NCBI GenBank assembly: GCA_022749755.1
Contig: CM040440.1
Span: forward strand, 10,651,269 to 10,715,268
Direction of reading: 5' to 3'
DNA: 64,000 bases
Source: Azadirachta indica
Lineage: Eukaryota > Streptophyta > Magnoliopsida > Sapindales > Meliaceae
Shown one piece after another: positions 23,758 to 34,894 of the stretch. A program made the translations under genes and the position numbers. Every line of letters begins with the position of its first letter. The first letter of the stretch is position 1. The notes under the pieces are model-generated. The model saw nothing but the letters and a program-made list of their open reading frames with translations. It did no database searches and was not told where the DNA came from.

Positions 23758-25830
23758 GACAAGGCAAGACATTGGTCACTCACAAATGAGCTATATCTAA
23801 TAAGTGTATGTTTTTCCTCTTGGCTACCTTATTTTGTTGTAGTGTACCTACATTAAAAAAAAAAATTAATGTTTAATCCTCTATTTTTTAAGATGTTATC
23901 CCAAAATTTCATAACAATATTCAACCGCATTATTTGACCTACGGACTCTAATTTGCTAGTGAAATTGTTTTTTTAATCATATTTTGAAATACTTCAAAGA
24001 AAAATGCTACTAAATTTTCTTTTGAGCAAATAGATCCAACACATTCGAGTATAATTATCTATAAAGGTAACAAACCACCTAGCACTGATTATAGTTTTAA
24101 CCCTAGATAGTCCTCACACATCACTATGAATCAAAGTAAAAGGAATAGTTAGCGTGTAAGCTTTAGGAGGATAGGAAACCGATGATGCTTAGCAAGCATA
24201 CAAGTTTAATAGTGAAAATCTAAAGTTCTATTATCTTTAAATAGTAAAGGAAACAACATTTTTAGATACTGAAAATTTGGATGTCCTAATCTAAAATGCC
24301 ATCTCATGATCTTCCTCTTATTGTTTGAAGCACCTTTAACTTGTAAAACTTGACTCGTGCTAGTTTTCTTGAGAATAAAGAGACCATTCACTTTGTTAGC
24401 ACTACCAATCTTCTTCTACAAAAACATATCCTAAAACTCACAACATTAGAAGAGAAATTAACACCAGAGCTCAAATGTTATGTCAATCTTTTAATAGACA
24501 TTAGATTATAAGATAAATTCGCTAAATAGAGTATTGATCTAAGAACCAGAATCTTATAACATAATAACTGAGCCTTTCACAGCCACAGAGGATAAAGATC
24601 CTGTTGTTTTTACTTTTTGTTGTCCATAGTAGGGAATATATGTTGAAAATAATTTAAAAGAACTAGTCATATGGTTTGAGGCCCTTTAATCAATTATCTA
24701 AGTTCTAGAATCGATTTTAACAAGAAGAGCATTAATATATGTACCTGTTTGAGCAATATTAGCAATGGCATTAGATTGTGAATTAATTTTATAGTATATT
24801 TTCTACAAAAGTTCCATTTGGGACTTACTGAAAATCTAGTCTTCAGGTCCTTGATTACCACTTATTTTCTATTATTGTTTAATCATGGTTTGGAGTCCCT
24901 TATCGAAATTAGGTCCTTTCCCAAAACCTATTGGTTTCCCATGAATCTTCCAGCACTTATCTCTAGTATGTTGTAGTTTATTACAAAAATGTGCCATAAT
25001 TTGCTCTTGTCCTCTAGATTCCATTGGGCTCATAACTATCCTTCCTAAGTATAGTCATTCCTTACTGTAGCAAAAGTAAAGCTTTCTACCATAACATGAG
25101 TTTCTTTCTTCATCATAACTGTGAGTCTACTTATTTCTCTTCTAATCTCAATAGAGGCCTTAATAACAGTCGATATTGGTCTTATGCTTAGGATCTTCCC
25201 TCAGATAGCATCAAATTTTGAATTCAAACCTTCAAGAAAGTCGAAAACATTTCAACGATCTTCTTGTACTACCAAAAATCTTCTTTATTTTTCCATTCAA
25301 ATCCTGATACAAATGTAACTTTAACTAGCACTGGGTAAGGACATTATAATAAGCTATGACATATTGGTTTCCTTGCTTGGTGTCATAAATGTTTCTCCTC
25401 AAATCATAAAGTTTTGAGTCATTATTTAGATTTCAGTACATTATATTAACTATGTCTTATGGTTTCTTAGTTATATCACACAAAATAAAATTTTGACTTA
25501 CCTCTAGTTCCTTTGAATTAATTAACCAAGCAAGTTCCTTTTTCTGCTTGCCAAGTTTTTTAACTCAAATCTCCCACTGCAGGTTCCTTTTTCAATCCAT
25601 CCAACCAACCTATCTTTCCTCATTCTCTGATGACGAATTTCACATATTATGCCCAACAAAGAAAAATATTCTCATTTAATTTATGGGTAGTAATATGAAC
25701 CAAAGAATTTTCATTCGATCTATGACTTGAACCATAACCTAAGGTCTTGCAAGTCTTATAGGCAACCTCCAACATTTTACAAAACAAGAGAAAAAATATA
25801 AAAAGAAAAGAAAGCCGATTCCCTAAGGAT
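23758..25830 (-). pseudogene. Ty1/copia 5' half: gag, gag-pre-integrase, integrase core (decayed)
   Basis: Minus-strand translation gives a copia gag start near 25700 (NSLVHITTHKLNENIF then KIGWLDGLKKEPAVGD). The gag-pre-integrase follows at 24391-24206 (KIMRWHFRLGHPNFQYLKML, with the HxRLGHPN motif). The integrase core continues to 23760 (WFVTFID-like, then TLQQNKVAKRKNIHLLDIAH, the TPQQNGVAERKNRHLLE block). Many stops. It terminates inside integrase at the inversion break; the rest is at 19263-21650. Confidence 0.8.
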
Positions 25831-25841
25831 CTCTGATACCA

Positions 25842-26098
25842 TGAAATCTTTTAGAGAAGAAAAATATTTCTTTCATTGATAATAATTTCTTTTACACAAT
25901 ATCTTTTTACAGAATAATCTCCATTATATAAAATAAATACAAATATGCCTGTAAAAGCAAGAGTCTAATGGTAGATCAAAGAAAAAAAGGAAAGATATTT
26001 AGGAATAATAATTTCCCTAAAAGGCTGAGATACACTAGCTAAATTAGCTTGGACCAAATCACTCGAATATGCCAATAATCTCTGGCTGAATCTCAACA
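25842..26098 (-). repeat. Copia 5' LTR with tRNA-Met primer binding site
   Basis: Minus-sense LTR starts TGTTGAGATTCAGCC and ends GATTTCA, 257 bp. It is followed at 25841-25831 by TGGTATCAGAG, the initiator-methionine tRNA complement used by most plant copia elements. It matches the plus-strand LTR at 21652-21906. Confidence 0.85.
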
Positions 26099-26340
26099 AG
26101 AATGTAGGATACTATCTAAGGTTTTTCTAGTACAAGATTGCTACTTTGATTTACTGCACTTTCCATTTAAATTTCCATAATTTTAGATTCTATTGTTGAG
26201 TTTATTTTATTGTCTACAATTTAGAAGTTTATGAAATATTCCTTCTTGATCTCATGGTAGGTCTATATATATTAAAGTATTTGTTTTTCAATAAAAATAC
26301 AATGTTCATTCTTCATTTTATAATTCTTCTTCTCATGAAC
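26099..26340. other. Unassigned 240 bp between copia LTR and gypsy-1 RT
   Basis: AT-rich. On the plus strand it contains CAATAAAAATACAATGTTC, which resembles the 3' end of an LTR with a poly(A) signal. It may be another old insertion into gypsy-1; I cannot identify it. Confidence 0.4.
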
Positions 26341-27824
26341 TCTTAGTTTCTTGTACTAATCTCTTTGTGATCAGCTTATCAACTTGCTTACGCAACTCTT
26401 CATGCTCTTTTGGACTTATTTAGTAATAACTCCTGTTACAAGGTCAATACAAGTTGTACGTTTGTTATATGAGGAAGTTTAGGTGGAATTTCCTCGAAAA
26501 CAACATCTTGGAACACTTAAGGAGATATTTCATAATATACGATAGTTCATTGCCATCTTTAGTTTCCTTAAAAACACCTAGAACATAGATTGTGTTACCC
26601 AAGACCAACTTCTTTTGACACTCTAAAATAACTAGCAAATTGTTTCCCCTCCTATTTATAGATTTATATAGGAGTACCTTTTAACTTCGATGAACTTAAA
26701 AGAAACTTCATTCCATCCTTAACAAATGTTTCAGTGTTTATATATCCATCATGCATAACCATTTTATTATATTGCCAGTTGTCCTAAAAGTAAATGACAA
26801 ACATGAGTAGGTATAACATCACACTATGCTTCATCCATATCTTTGTTTTTCTAGTGGAAATTAAATAAGGTAATGTTTATTTTCCTTTATCTTATTGTCC
26901 TTTCAAAGTCAATAAGCTTGTTTACGTAAGGATATTGCATATTGCTCAGTTTTCAATTCAACTTCTCCACCATTTCAATATATAGACACAACAATCTCAA
27001 AGCTACCACAATCAGTAATAACATTACATACTTTACTATGAGATGTACATCTTGCACGAAAGATATTCTTTCGCAACAAATCCTCTTCTTTAGAAGCAAT
27101 ACTAAAACATCATTGTATAACAAGAAACTCTCCATGTCAGCATAATCAACATTATCTTCAAGGCCTTTTGGAACTTCAAAATCAAATTTTGGATCTTCTA
27201 TAATTTCTTCATTAGTATCTTTTTTCAAAATATGTGATAGTTTTTGTAGTTACATCACTTAGAAGCAATATGCCCTATACCTTGGTTTTTGCAGCATTGA
27301 TGAGTACTTAATCTTACTTGCTACTTAGAAACATTCCTTATAGGTGCATTTGAAGATGACTTCACATTATTAAAATTCTTTAGAGAAGGAGATACTTGTA
27401 TTAGAAGTAATATTTCAATATGAGAAATGTCTATCATTATGTGTCCAATATGTTGTTGATTTTAGTTCCCAGAACTCTAAAATATTGTTTGATAGTATGC
27501 TTTTTGCTTCCAACAAATCAAATTGTCTTAAGTTGATCAAATTTTGTTATACACTCTTTAATCGTCATGTCCCTTTGCTTTAAATTATGAAGCTTAAAAA
27601 CTAGAACCCCTACTTGATGCATAATGAAATGAATTCTCATTTCTTCATTAACATCTAACTTTATTTTGTTGAGCTTGTCTTTTGTTCTCAAACAAACCCC
27701 TCCTTTGCTAAAGTTGTTCTATTTGTTATCTCATAGTGTTTATTAAAGGATCCTACTAATTTTCCTAAGTTTTAGGTTCTTTCTCATTAACATAAGCATG
27801 ACGATGAGCAGCCATGAAACCTTA
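26341..27824 (-). pseudogene. gypsy-1 gag, protease and start of reverse transcriptase (decayed)
   Basis: After the primer site, gag reads MAAHRHAYVNEKEPKT. A zinc-knuckle remnant near 27250-27300 reads QCCKNQGIGHIASKC (one knuckle Cys replaced). The protease region at 27228-26953 contains CNVIIDGGSCENV-like sequence after a frame change and ends MVEKLN. The RT N-terminus near 26430-26350 reads SPKEHEELRKQVDKLI, the typical MSPxExEELxxQVxELL linker. Frames are broken throughout. Confidence 0.7.
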
Positions 27825-27840
27825 AACTATGATACCAAAT

Positions 27841-28545
27841 TACTATTAGCACTCTAGGGATAATTAGATACTCACAAGATAAAAAAAGAATAAATAAGAT
27901 GATCACCACCTAAGTACCACAACAAAGAGATATACATATAACCATTTAAGTTTGTTATAGAACTTGTAGACACTCACCATTTAATGGAATCTATCAACCA
28001 GGTACAAAATTGAAAGAAAACACTTAGTTTTCAGTGAAATTGTATTAAACTCAATAAATTACTTAGAATTACAATTCATTTTGGAATAGCTCTCTAAGCA
28101 TAGGTAATTTTGGAAGTTGGAAAATAAATTACAATCTTGGAAAAAATAAGTAATTAAATAGTTAAAGCTTTGACCAAGAAATAAATATAACTTGAGTGAC
28201 TTTTAAAACACCTAAGACATTAAGTAAAATGCATTGAACCTAAGTTGAGAAATTCTCTAAACTTGCATAAAATTAACTCTACCTTATAAGTGAACATCTT
28301 ATAATGAATGAGCCATAACTTCTTTTAGGTATCTCCACATTTAGCACAGTAAATGTGTTAGAAAGCTTACTTCTTTATCTTTCCAACGATACCAAGTCTT
28401 ATTTTGAACTTACATCTCAATAAATGTATATTTAATTTTGAAATCACTTTACTTATAGTATCCTCATTGCTTAGCAAATTAGTGTAAAGACCTTTAGCTT
28501 ACTAGCATTTGCATTGTGACCATAGTGTTTGATATTCTTGTATCA
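27841..28545 (-). repeat. gypsy-1 5' LTR with primer binding site
   Basis: Minus-sense start TGATACAAGAATATC; the internal side is followed by TGGTATCATAGTTTAAGG at 27837-27820, a decayed initiator tRNA-Met primer site. Shares long blocks with 8110-8724 (for example AATGGAATC, AAGTAAAATG, CTCTACCTT). gypsy-2's LTR starts with the same TGATAC. Confidence 0.75.
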
Positions 28546-28577
28546 TTAATGGTCTCTAAACACAATTTTTTATGCTA

Positions 28578-28732
28578 TTTATAAACCATTAGATCTAACC
28601 ATTTTTAGTAATTTAGTAATTTAGATTAAATTTAACACATAAAATTAATGTGTAATTAATGCATCATAATTAATGCATATGTGAGAATTAATCTCTACTG
28701 TTGAAAGTGGTTAGATGTAACGGTTTATAAAT
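28578..28732. mobile_element. Hairpin MITE
   Basis: Left arm ATTTATAAACCATTAGATCT and right arm complement ATTTATAAACCGTTACATCT, followed by CTAACCA on both. The inverted arms are about 30 bp and enclose about 95 bp with further AATTAATGCAT repeats. No target duplication was recognised. Confidence 0.6.
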
Positions 28733-28745
28733 GGGATGAGAAATT

Positions 28746-29552
28746 ATATAAAGTTAAGAAACTATTGATTTGCCCCTAACATATATATGATAAGACATTC
28801 ATACTACCCTTATTCGGACCAAGAATGTTATCTTGAATCAATATTTCTCAATGATTGAGACTCAAAATCCTAATTTAAATCAAAACTTGATGAAGATTCT
28901 TGCTCCAGTGATTCTTCGAAGAAGTCTTTGTCAATTATTTATGGGACAATTGATCCATTGGAAGGCCTCTTAAAAGGGTTTATGGTTGATCACTAACCTT
29001 GGGATTCTCCTTTCTTGCTCATTTAAATTGTTGACGTATTTTGTAGCACTAGATCATGGACTATTACTTGGCTTAATAAAGGTTCGCCCCATTTAGATAT
29101 TTACAGCCAAGACGAAAAAGTAATAGATTATATTTCGAATAGGTCTTGAATGGAGAAGGAGGACTAGAATACCTATAGACGTCTATTATTAATTCACCTG
29201 ACTCAATAGTACCAATTTTGGAATATCCAGTGCCAAAGTCATTGAACCGCTAAGTCGCCAATCCCAAAAACAAGCTATGTAATATACTTTATCCGTTAAG
29301 TTTTAGGTGGACATGTTATTAGAGGTTTGTATTGTGTCAATCTGCCCAATATACTTTATTGGGTTTCAAATTGGCATTTTACGTTACGTATGTATTATAT
29401 CAATTTAATTGATTTATATCCATTTTTATCATGATAATGGTTGCACCCATAACACAAGAAAATGGAACAGATTTGGAGAAGCAAAACCACTTTTCATCTT
29501 TGCATAGAAAAAAAAAAGGAATAAATTAAATTACATTAAATATAAGAAACTA
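28746..29552. other. Intergenic region between the MITE and the RING gene
   Basis: Base composition is more balanced than in the spacers. No open frame above background and no recognisable repeat. It may include the 3' region of the RING gene (minus strand) near its right end. Confidence 0.4.
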
Positions 29553-29624
29553 TTGATTCGTATATGGTTTACAATTTTCGTACATAAATCAAAAGAAGTA
29601 GGCAGCATGCTTGCATGTATGGAT

Positions 29625-30119
29625 CTAAATGAAGCTACGACATATTGGGCATCTAAGTTCACCCAACAACCATCTGTTGATACACTCGGAATGATAAACA
29701 TGTTTGCAAACTGGGAGAACCCTATACAAGTCGCCCCTCACAAATTCCTCCAGGCAAATGGCACAGCAAGTGCTACTTAATTTCATGTTACTGTCGACGT
29801 CGATATCGTATTTCTCAGGCGGAGGAAACTTTGCTATTGCCTCTTCCCTTCGACGTCTCGGCGTCTGCGGCTGCATCCACAGCCCCAAATATTCCCACAG
29901 ATTCAAGAACAGTTCATGAATGTTGTCCACTGCATCGGCGCCAGTATTCTCTGCTGTTTCGTTGTTAGTTGTCTGCCGTTGTTGATGCGTCCGTAGATAT
30001 AAGTTGCGTGTGCAGAGGATTATGTCGAAGAGCCAAATTAGGAGCAACAACACGAGGGCAATGGTTATGATATAAAGAAGCACAATCTCAATTATCTGGT
30101 GACTGAAAGTGAGAGCCAT
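29625..30119 (-). CDS. Membrane-anchored RING-H2 zinc finger protein (putative E3 ubiquitin ligase, ATL-like)
   Basis: Single-exon 164-aa protein. One hydrophobic segment at about residues 9-35 suggests an N-terminal membrane anchor. The RING-H2 domain is at residues 119-160: C-x2-C-x15-C-x-H-x2-H-x2-C-x10-C-x2-C, starting CAICLEEF and ending CPICR, with LPVCKH and W after the sixth ligand as in plant ATL proteins. Spacing matches the ATL consensus exactly, so the fold is probably intact and E2-binding. A basic stretch (RRRREE) lies before the domain. ATL genes are usually intronless, as here. Substrate and pathway cannot be read from sequence. The start codon is the first ATG, just before the hydrophobic segment. 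The gene sits between transposon remnants with no close neighbour. Confidence 0.85.
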   Translation of the reverse strand: MALTFSHQIIEIVLLYIITIALVLLLLIWLFDIILCTRNLYLRTHQQRQTTNNETAENTGADAVDNIHELFLNLWEYLGLWMQPQTPRRRREEAIAKFPPPEKYDIDVDSNMKLSSTCCAICLEEFVRGDLYRVLPVCKHVYHSECINRWLLGELRCPICRSFI

Positions 30120-30178
30120 TGGATTAATTCTGAAGAAGAGAGCGTTTCATTTTCTTTTTCAGGTTTTTAAATAGTTAC

Positions 30179-30187
30179 CATATATAA
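30179..30187 (-). promoter_or_regulatory. Candidate TATA element of the RING-H2 gene
   Basis: On the minus strand ATTATATATGG lies about 65 bp upstream of the start codon, with CTATTTAAAAACC just downstream as an alternative. Spacing is reasonable for a short plant 5' leader. Confidence 0.35.
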
Positions 30188-30189
30188 TT

Positions 30190-32355
30190 GGATATGATTT
30201 CAGTTTTTGATTTGAATTCTTTTAATAATTGATTATTACACTTTCCCAAATGAAGTCTTCCAATAAGGAATAAATTTACTACGCAATGTAATGTCATTTA
30301 TGTGCCATAGAAAATTTAAAGCTGATGAGTTTTTAGGAGGATTATTTCAAAATTTAATGCTCTGTATATAATCGAGTCAAAAGAAAAAAGGCTCAGTAAA
30401 TATTCGCCAAATTAATTGAGATCACAAATGTGATAATAATTATAGAGTTACAGTTAAAACCTTATTTTTAATAAAGTAATTAATTATCTTCAAAGATAAT
30501 AGTGTAATTACTTATATTTCTTGTATCTAAAAATAATATTCACATTGCACCAATGTTTTTATAAAGAAATATTAATTTAACTTGTTACTTTTAAAAAATA
30601 TTTTTTTTAATATCATAGGAAAATAAACTAATCTCTTCTCGAACCCTATGCAACCCGGGCTTGATTGCTAAATATCTTATACTACCTTAACAAATTTTAT
30701 TAATTCGTACCAATTAGTGCCCTCAATTTAATTAGTATACATGTTATTTATTGTTACGATGAGAAAAGTAATTAATCATAAGTAAAAGAGTTGTATCGTG
30801 TATCCCAAAATTTATTTATTACTTGTCACCTAAATATATGATGTATTATTTCATAAAATTAAGTTTTGGGATTGTAGATTTTTTTCAAAATAAAAAATTT
30901 ATTAGTTTGAATGGTTTCAAAAACATTGACAGACATTCTTGTCCTTTAGTGTTAATCAAGGTGTAGTTAGATAAAGTTCATGTAATTAGTATAATGACAT
31001 TTTAAGAAAAAAATTTATGCCATCTCAATTCATATATCAAAATTAGTATTAAGAGTTTGTTATCTCTAGCAATATCATATTCATGTAATTGTTATTAGTT
31101 ACTTTTAAGAATAAATTAAGCTTAAATTTTTTTAACGCAAAATATTTAATTAAAATGTCGGTTTCATAGTATATTGACTTACAAATTAAGTACAAATAAA
31201 TAAAAATGTCATTTTGTGGGAAATTATTGAACAGGAATGCATATGAAGACACATAACAGTCTTTTTTTTTTTTCCTTTTTATGGATAAACTCGACAAAGA
31301 TTACATCTCAACTCTCAGAGGGCATATACATAATACTTTCTGATTTTGTAAAGCTGGTTCATCAAACACACTCTTCTTTTGCTTTGCCGTTGACAAATAT
31401 ATATAAAGTATCTACAATGGAAAGTTTTGGAATAATAAGCAGCAATATTATTAATTATTATTACATATAAATTATTCTATATTTACCATTTTAATTTTTC
31501 CGCATAATTAATTTCCAGATTAGAGAGAGAGCTTTCCAAAGATGATGATGGCATATCGTTTATTATTATGTATGGAAAGTAGCATTTACAGCTGAGATCT
31601 CCGTTTTCAAATGCCAAAAAAAGAATCCCAATTCATTTTCCAGGCGTGGATTGAAAGTGTACAAGGAGCTGAACTGAATAGCTTACAAGTTGGATGGGCT
31701 TTAAGCAAGCAAGCAAGCAAGCAATCTTATATATATATATATATATATATATTTGATCATGTAATTAGTTAATAATATTGATAAGTTTATTCCTGTATAT
31801 CCTTGATAGATGATTCATGCATATATAATTTCGACAAAGTATCCTCTCCTCGTTTCTCCTTAACTTTTAACTATTTTTTTGACATATGATATTCATAAAA
31901 TTCAATAGTTTTAGACCAAATTAATTAACAATTATTTTCCTTCCTAAATAGAAAAACTTTCCAAACTCTTGGTTTTCATATTTTTTTTTATCCTTATAAC
32001 GTTCTTATCCCTTCCTTTCTTTCATTTTTCTTTTTTCTATACTTGATTAAAAATGAAAATTGTTTAAATTATGACAATATTTTCTTTAATAAGTATAAAC
32101 TTTAAAATTATTTATTTGTATTTAATTTTAATTTGACTAATTATTATGATAAGAGGTTGAATTTCTAAATTTGATTTTTCTAACCATCAAGGAAATTTTT
32201 TTGTATTTAAATTAAATTTTTATGGCATTGATAAGAAGTAGGAAGAAAGCAAGTAAATTTATAACTTTTGAATTTTTAATTTTTTTTATTTTTAACCCAA
32301 AAATAAAAAGTGAGAGAAAGAGAAAAAGAAAAAAAAAAAGAAGAGAGAAGATAAA
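30190..32355. other. AT-rich intergenic spacer with microsatellites
   Basis: No gene recognised. Contains an AGCA run (31704-31724) directly followed by a 25-bp AT run (31728-31752). Short open frames at 31049-31470 on both strands have no recognisable features. Confidence 0.5.
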
Positions 32356-32364
32356 ATTTCTTTT

Positions 32365-32871
32365 GGGTAATCGTCAATTTACTCTTAACCATTATTGACA
32401 ATCATTAACGTACCTCCAACTTTAATAAAAATTTTCACTCTACCCTCAAATGTTATCTTTTTCCGTTAAATGTTACAATTGATTGCAATTGACTTGAAAA
32501 AAAATATGATTTTATCTCTAATAAATTAAAAATTAATTTTTTTTCTTTTTATTTTTCTTTCTCTTTTTTTAATTTTTATTTTCTTCTTCTTTCCTCTTAT
32601 GACTGTTGCAGGCAGCCATGATGAATGAAAAGGAGGAAAAAATAAAAAACAAAGGGAAGAAGAGAAGAAACGAATAGAGGGACAAGAGGAGAGAGAAGAA
32701 AAAATAATAAATTATTTTTCATTAATTTAAAATTATAAAATTATAATTTATCCATTTACTATTTAAAATAATAGGATAAGTTAACATTTGGGGATAGAGT
32801 GAGGATTTTTATTAAAGTTAGAGATGTATTGATAATTGTCAATAATAATTAGGGTAAACTGAAAATTATTC
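32365..32871. mobile_element. Mutator-like MITE, 507 bp
   Basis: About 90-bp imperfect TIRs: the left arm includes CCATTATTGACAATCATTAA and the right arm complement is similar through ATTGACAATTATC. Flanks 32356-32364 (atttctttt) and 32872-32880 (tattctttt) match at 7 of 9 positions, in line with a 9-bp Mutator TSD. The TIR start GGGTAAT..TCAA..TTAACC..TTATTGACAA resembles the Mutator-like element split at 9929/23441, so it may be the same family. The interior is pyrimidine/purine rich with no ORF. Confidence 0.7.
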
Positions 32872-32880
32872 TATTCTTTT

Positions 32881-34880
32881 AAAAAAAAAAGTAAGGTGAT
32901 TTTGCATTTTTTTTAATTTTAAAAAGAAAAATAATTGTTAATTAGTCAAGTTTATAACTGAAACAAGATTTTGGCCATTGATTTTCATCAATGTCACATA
33001 TCAAAAAATGGTTAAAAGTTAAGAAAAAATAAGGAGAAAAAAAATAAAGAGAGAATCGTGGTCCATATAATTTAGGTAAACCCACATCTTTATGGAAACA
33101 ATCTTTTAGATGGTAAGAAAATATTTTTTATTTGTTAATTATAAATACTCAAATTGTTCTTTTATATATAGATATATAAAATGACTGCATTGCATTGCCT
33201 TTTGTTATCAAATTTTCATTGAATGTAGAAACCAATCTCCAATCCAACCATAAGGCTCTCAATTTCGGAGACCCGTTTGCCGAAATATCAAAGACCTCCA
33301 ACTAAGTCGGAAGAGAGATCATGAAGTACAATGCCAAGTCATGGCGTTCATGAGATAGAAATAAGAGGACTAGATCTCGATATGATCTTTGATCTCTCTT
33401 GCGCTTGGTTTACATACATAGATAAAAGTAGGCCTTAGTATTCCTGGGCCAATATCACAGGCCCTTACCATAGACTGATAATTGCAGGCCTCACGATTTA
33501 AGGCCCAAACCACCAGGCGGTAAATCAAAGGAGTTTAGACCACAAAACCCCAACGTAAGGATCCCTATGCATCTGGATAGCAGAAAAATGAGAATGTGAT
33601 TTTAAAAATCTATCTAAATAAAGAATCCAAGTCCTAACACAAATAGCAAATCCCACAAACTTTATTTCAAAAAGAAACCAATTTCTAAGTAGGGAACAGC
33701 TATGAAACTAAAAGAGCATCGTAAAAAGTAAAGCCTCAACCCTATAGGATGTCTCTTACCATTAATTACAAATTTATTACTTGATATTAGATTTCAAAAT
33801 ATGATATTAATAATAGGCATGGTCATTATCAATACGAATAACAATGTAGTACTTATAGTAGCTTAATATGTAAACAATGGCAAATTCAAAAATGATATTT
33901 AGATGGTACTAAATTCGACTCGATCAAAACCTACTAATTTTTAATAGATTTTAATATAATATTAGTAAATTGTAGACGTATAGATAATATTTTTTTAAAA
34001 AAAAATGATCAACGGATCGTAGGGTAGAGGCACCCCCTCAAGTTGAAAGAAATGTTGGAAGTAAAATGAAAGCAAACTCTAGAAAACAAGTAACAGCAAA
34101 CGCTCTCTCTCTCCATAAGAATTTTACCATAATTAAAATTTTTTAAAAAAAAAAAGAAATTCAGTGTTTGTAACCTCATTTTGTTTAAGGTTTTCTCTTA
34201 TTCATTCATTTCAACATTATTGTTTTTCCTATTTTTGGCTTATTTTAACTTGTGTCTAACAATAATGGTAGCATGCATTACTTGTTATTTTCATTCTCAT
34301 TAAAAAGTAATGGTTGCTAAAATCATAGACATAAATTTATTATCTTTTTTTTTTTTTATATTTTGATATTTTATTTAACAATAATTTAAGTATTTTCTTG
34401 ATTTGCTTAATACTTCTTTTTTATACAAGATTTCTTCCTTAACTTAGAGCGAGTACAAACATATGATTTAATAAAGTAGAAAACTGGAGTACCGTCGAAT
34501 TCCTTTCTTTGGTTATTTGGAGGCTATTAGAGATTTTATAAAGTCTTGTTAACAATTCTACAAAGCAAACAAGAACAGCTTCAAAAATTTAGAAGATGGT
34601 AGTGGATAACGAACGAAAAGAGACTTTAGTATGAGAAGAAAGTAAAAGGAATTACTTAATGTGTTGTCATGTAATATTTCCTTCCAGAAATGATGACAAA
34701 GCATCTTAGTTGTGAAAATGTAGTCTAATTCTTAGAAAAAAAGTCTCACTAGTTTCTTTCTCTTGTTCAAGATAAATAAAAATAAGGAGCTTTCCCCATT
34801 TTTTCTACCATTCTTTGTCCCAAATATCTCAATTTCTTATTTTGTCTTGTTGTTTATTTCTGATTAAAGGGTTTGCGTCC
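32881..34880. other. Intergenic region with an unidentified GC-richer block
   Basis: Mostly AT-rich. A block at about 33190-33600 has more balanced composition, with repeated GGCCC/AGGCC motifs (for example GGGCCAATATCACAGGCCC). It resembles LTR sequence but I could not pair it with anything else in the window. No gene is seen. Confidence 0.4.
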
Positions 34881-34894
34881 TTTAAATATGTCAT

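Larger units (their letters stand above)
8110..28545 (-). mobile_element. Ty3/gypsy retrotransposon gypsy-1, broken by nested insertions and an inversion
   Basis: Two related LTRs in the same orientation (8110-8724 and 27841-28545) bracket minus-strand gypsy pieces: gag/protease/start of RT at 26340-27830, the RT core now inverted at 21960-22317, and end of RT plus integrase at 8890-9711. The pieces fit end to end: the RT core stops after FIGRFVV and the left piece resumes at VHIDDVLMYSKDKEEH, the catalytic YIDD region. Everything between is inserted: a copia element, repeat X, a Mutator-like element and a CACTA element. All reading frames carry stops and frameshifts. I found no matching target duplication outside the LTRs, so the exact termini are uncertain. 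Confidence 0.75.

Noticed and set aside
26942..27145. 67-codon plus-strand frame
   Set aside because: Antisense shadow of the gypsy-1 protease region.
33190..33600. GC-richer block as an organelle insertion or gene
   Set aside because: No open frame or familiar plastid or mitochondrial sequence; most likely LTR sequence, but unpaired, so left unassigned.
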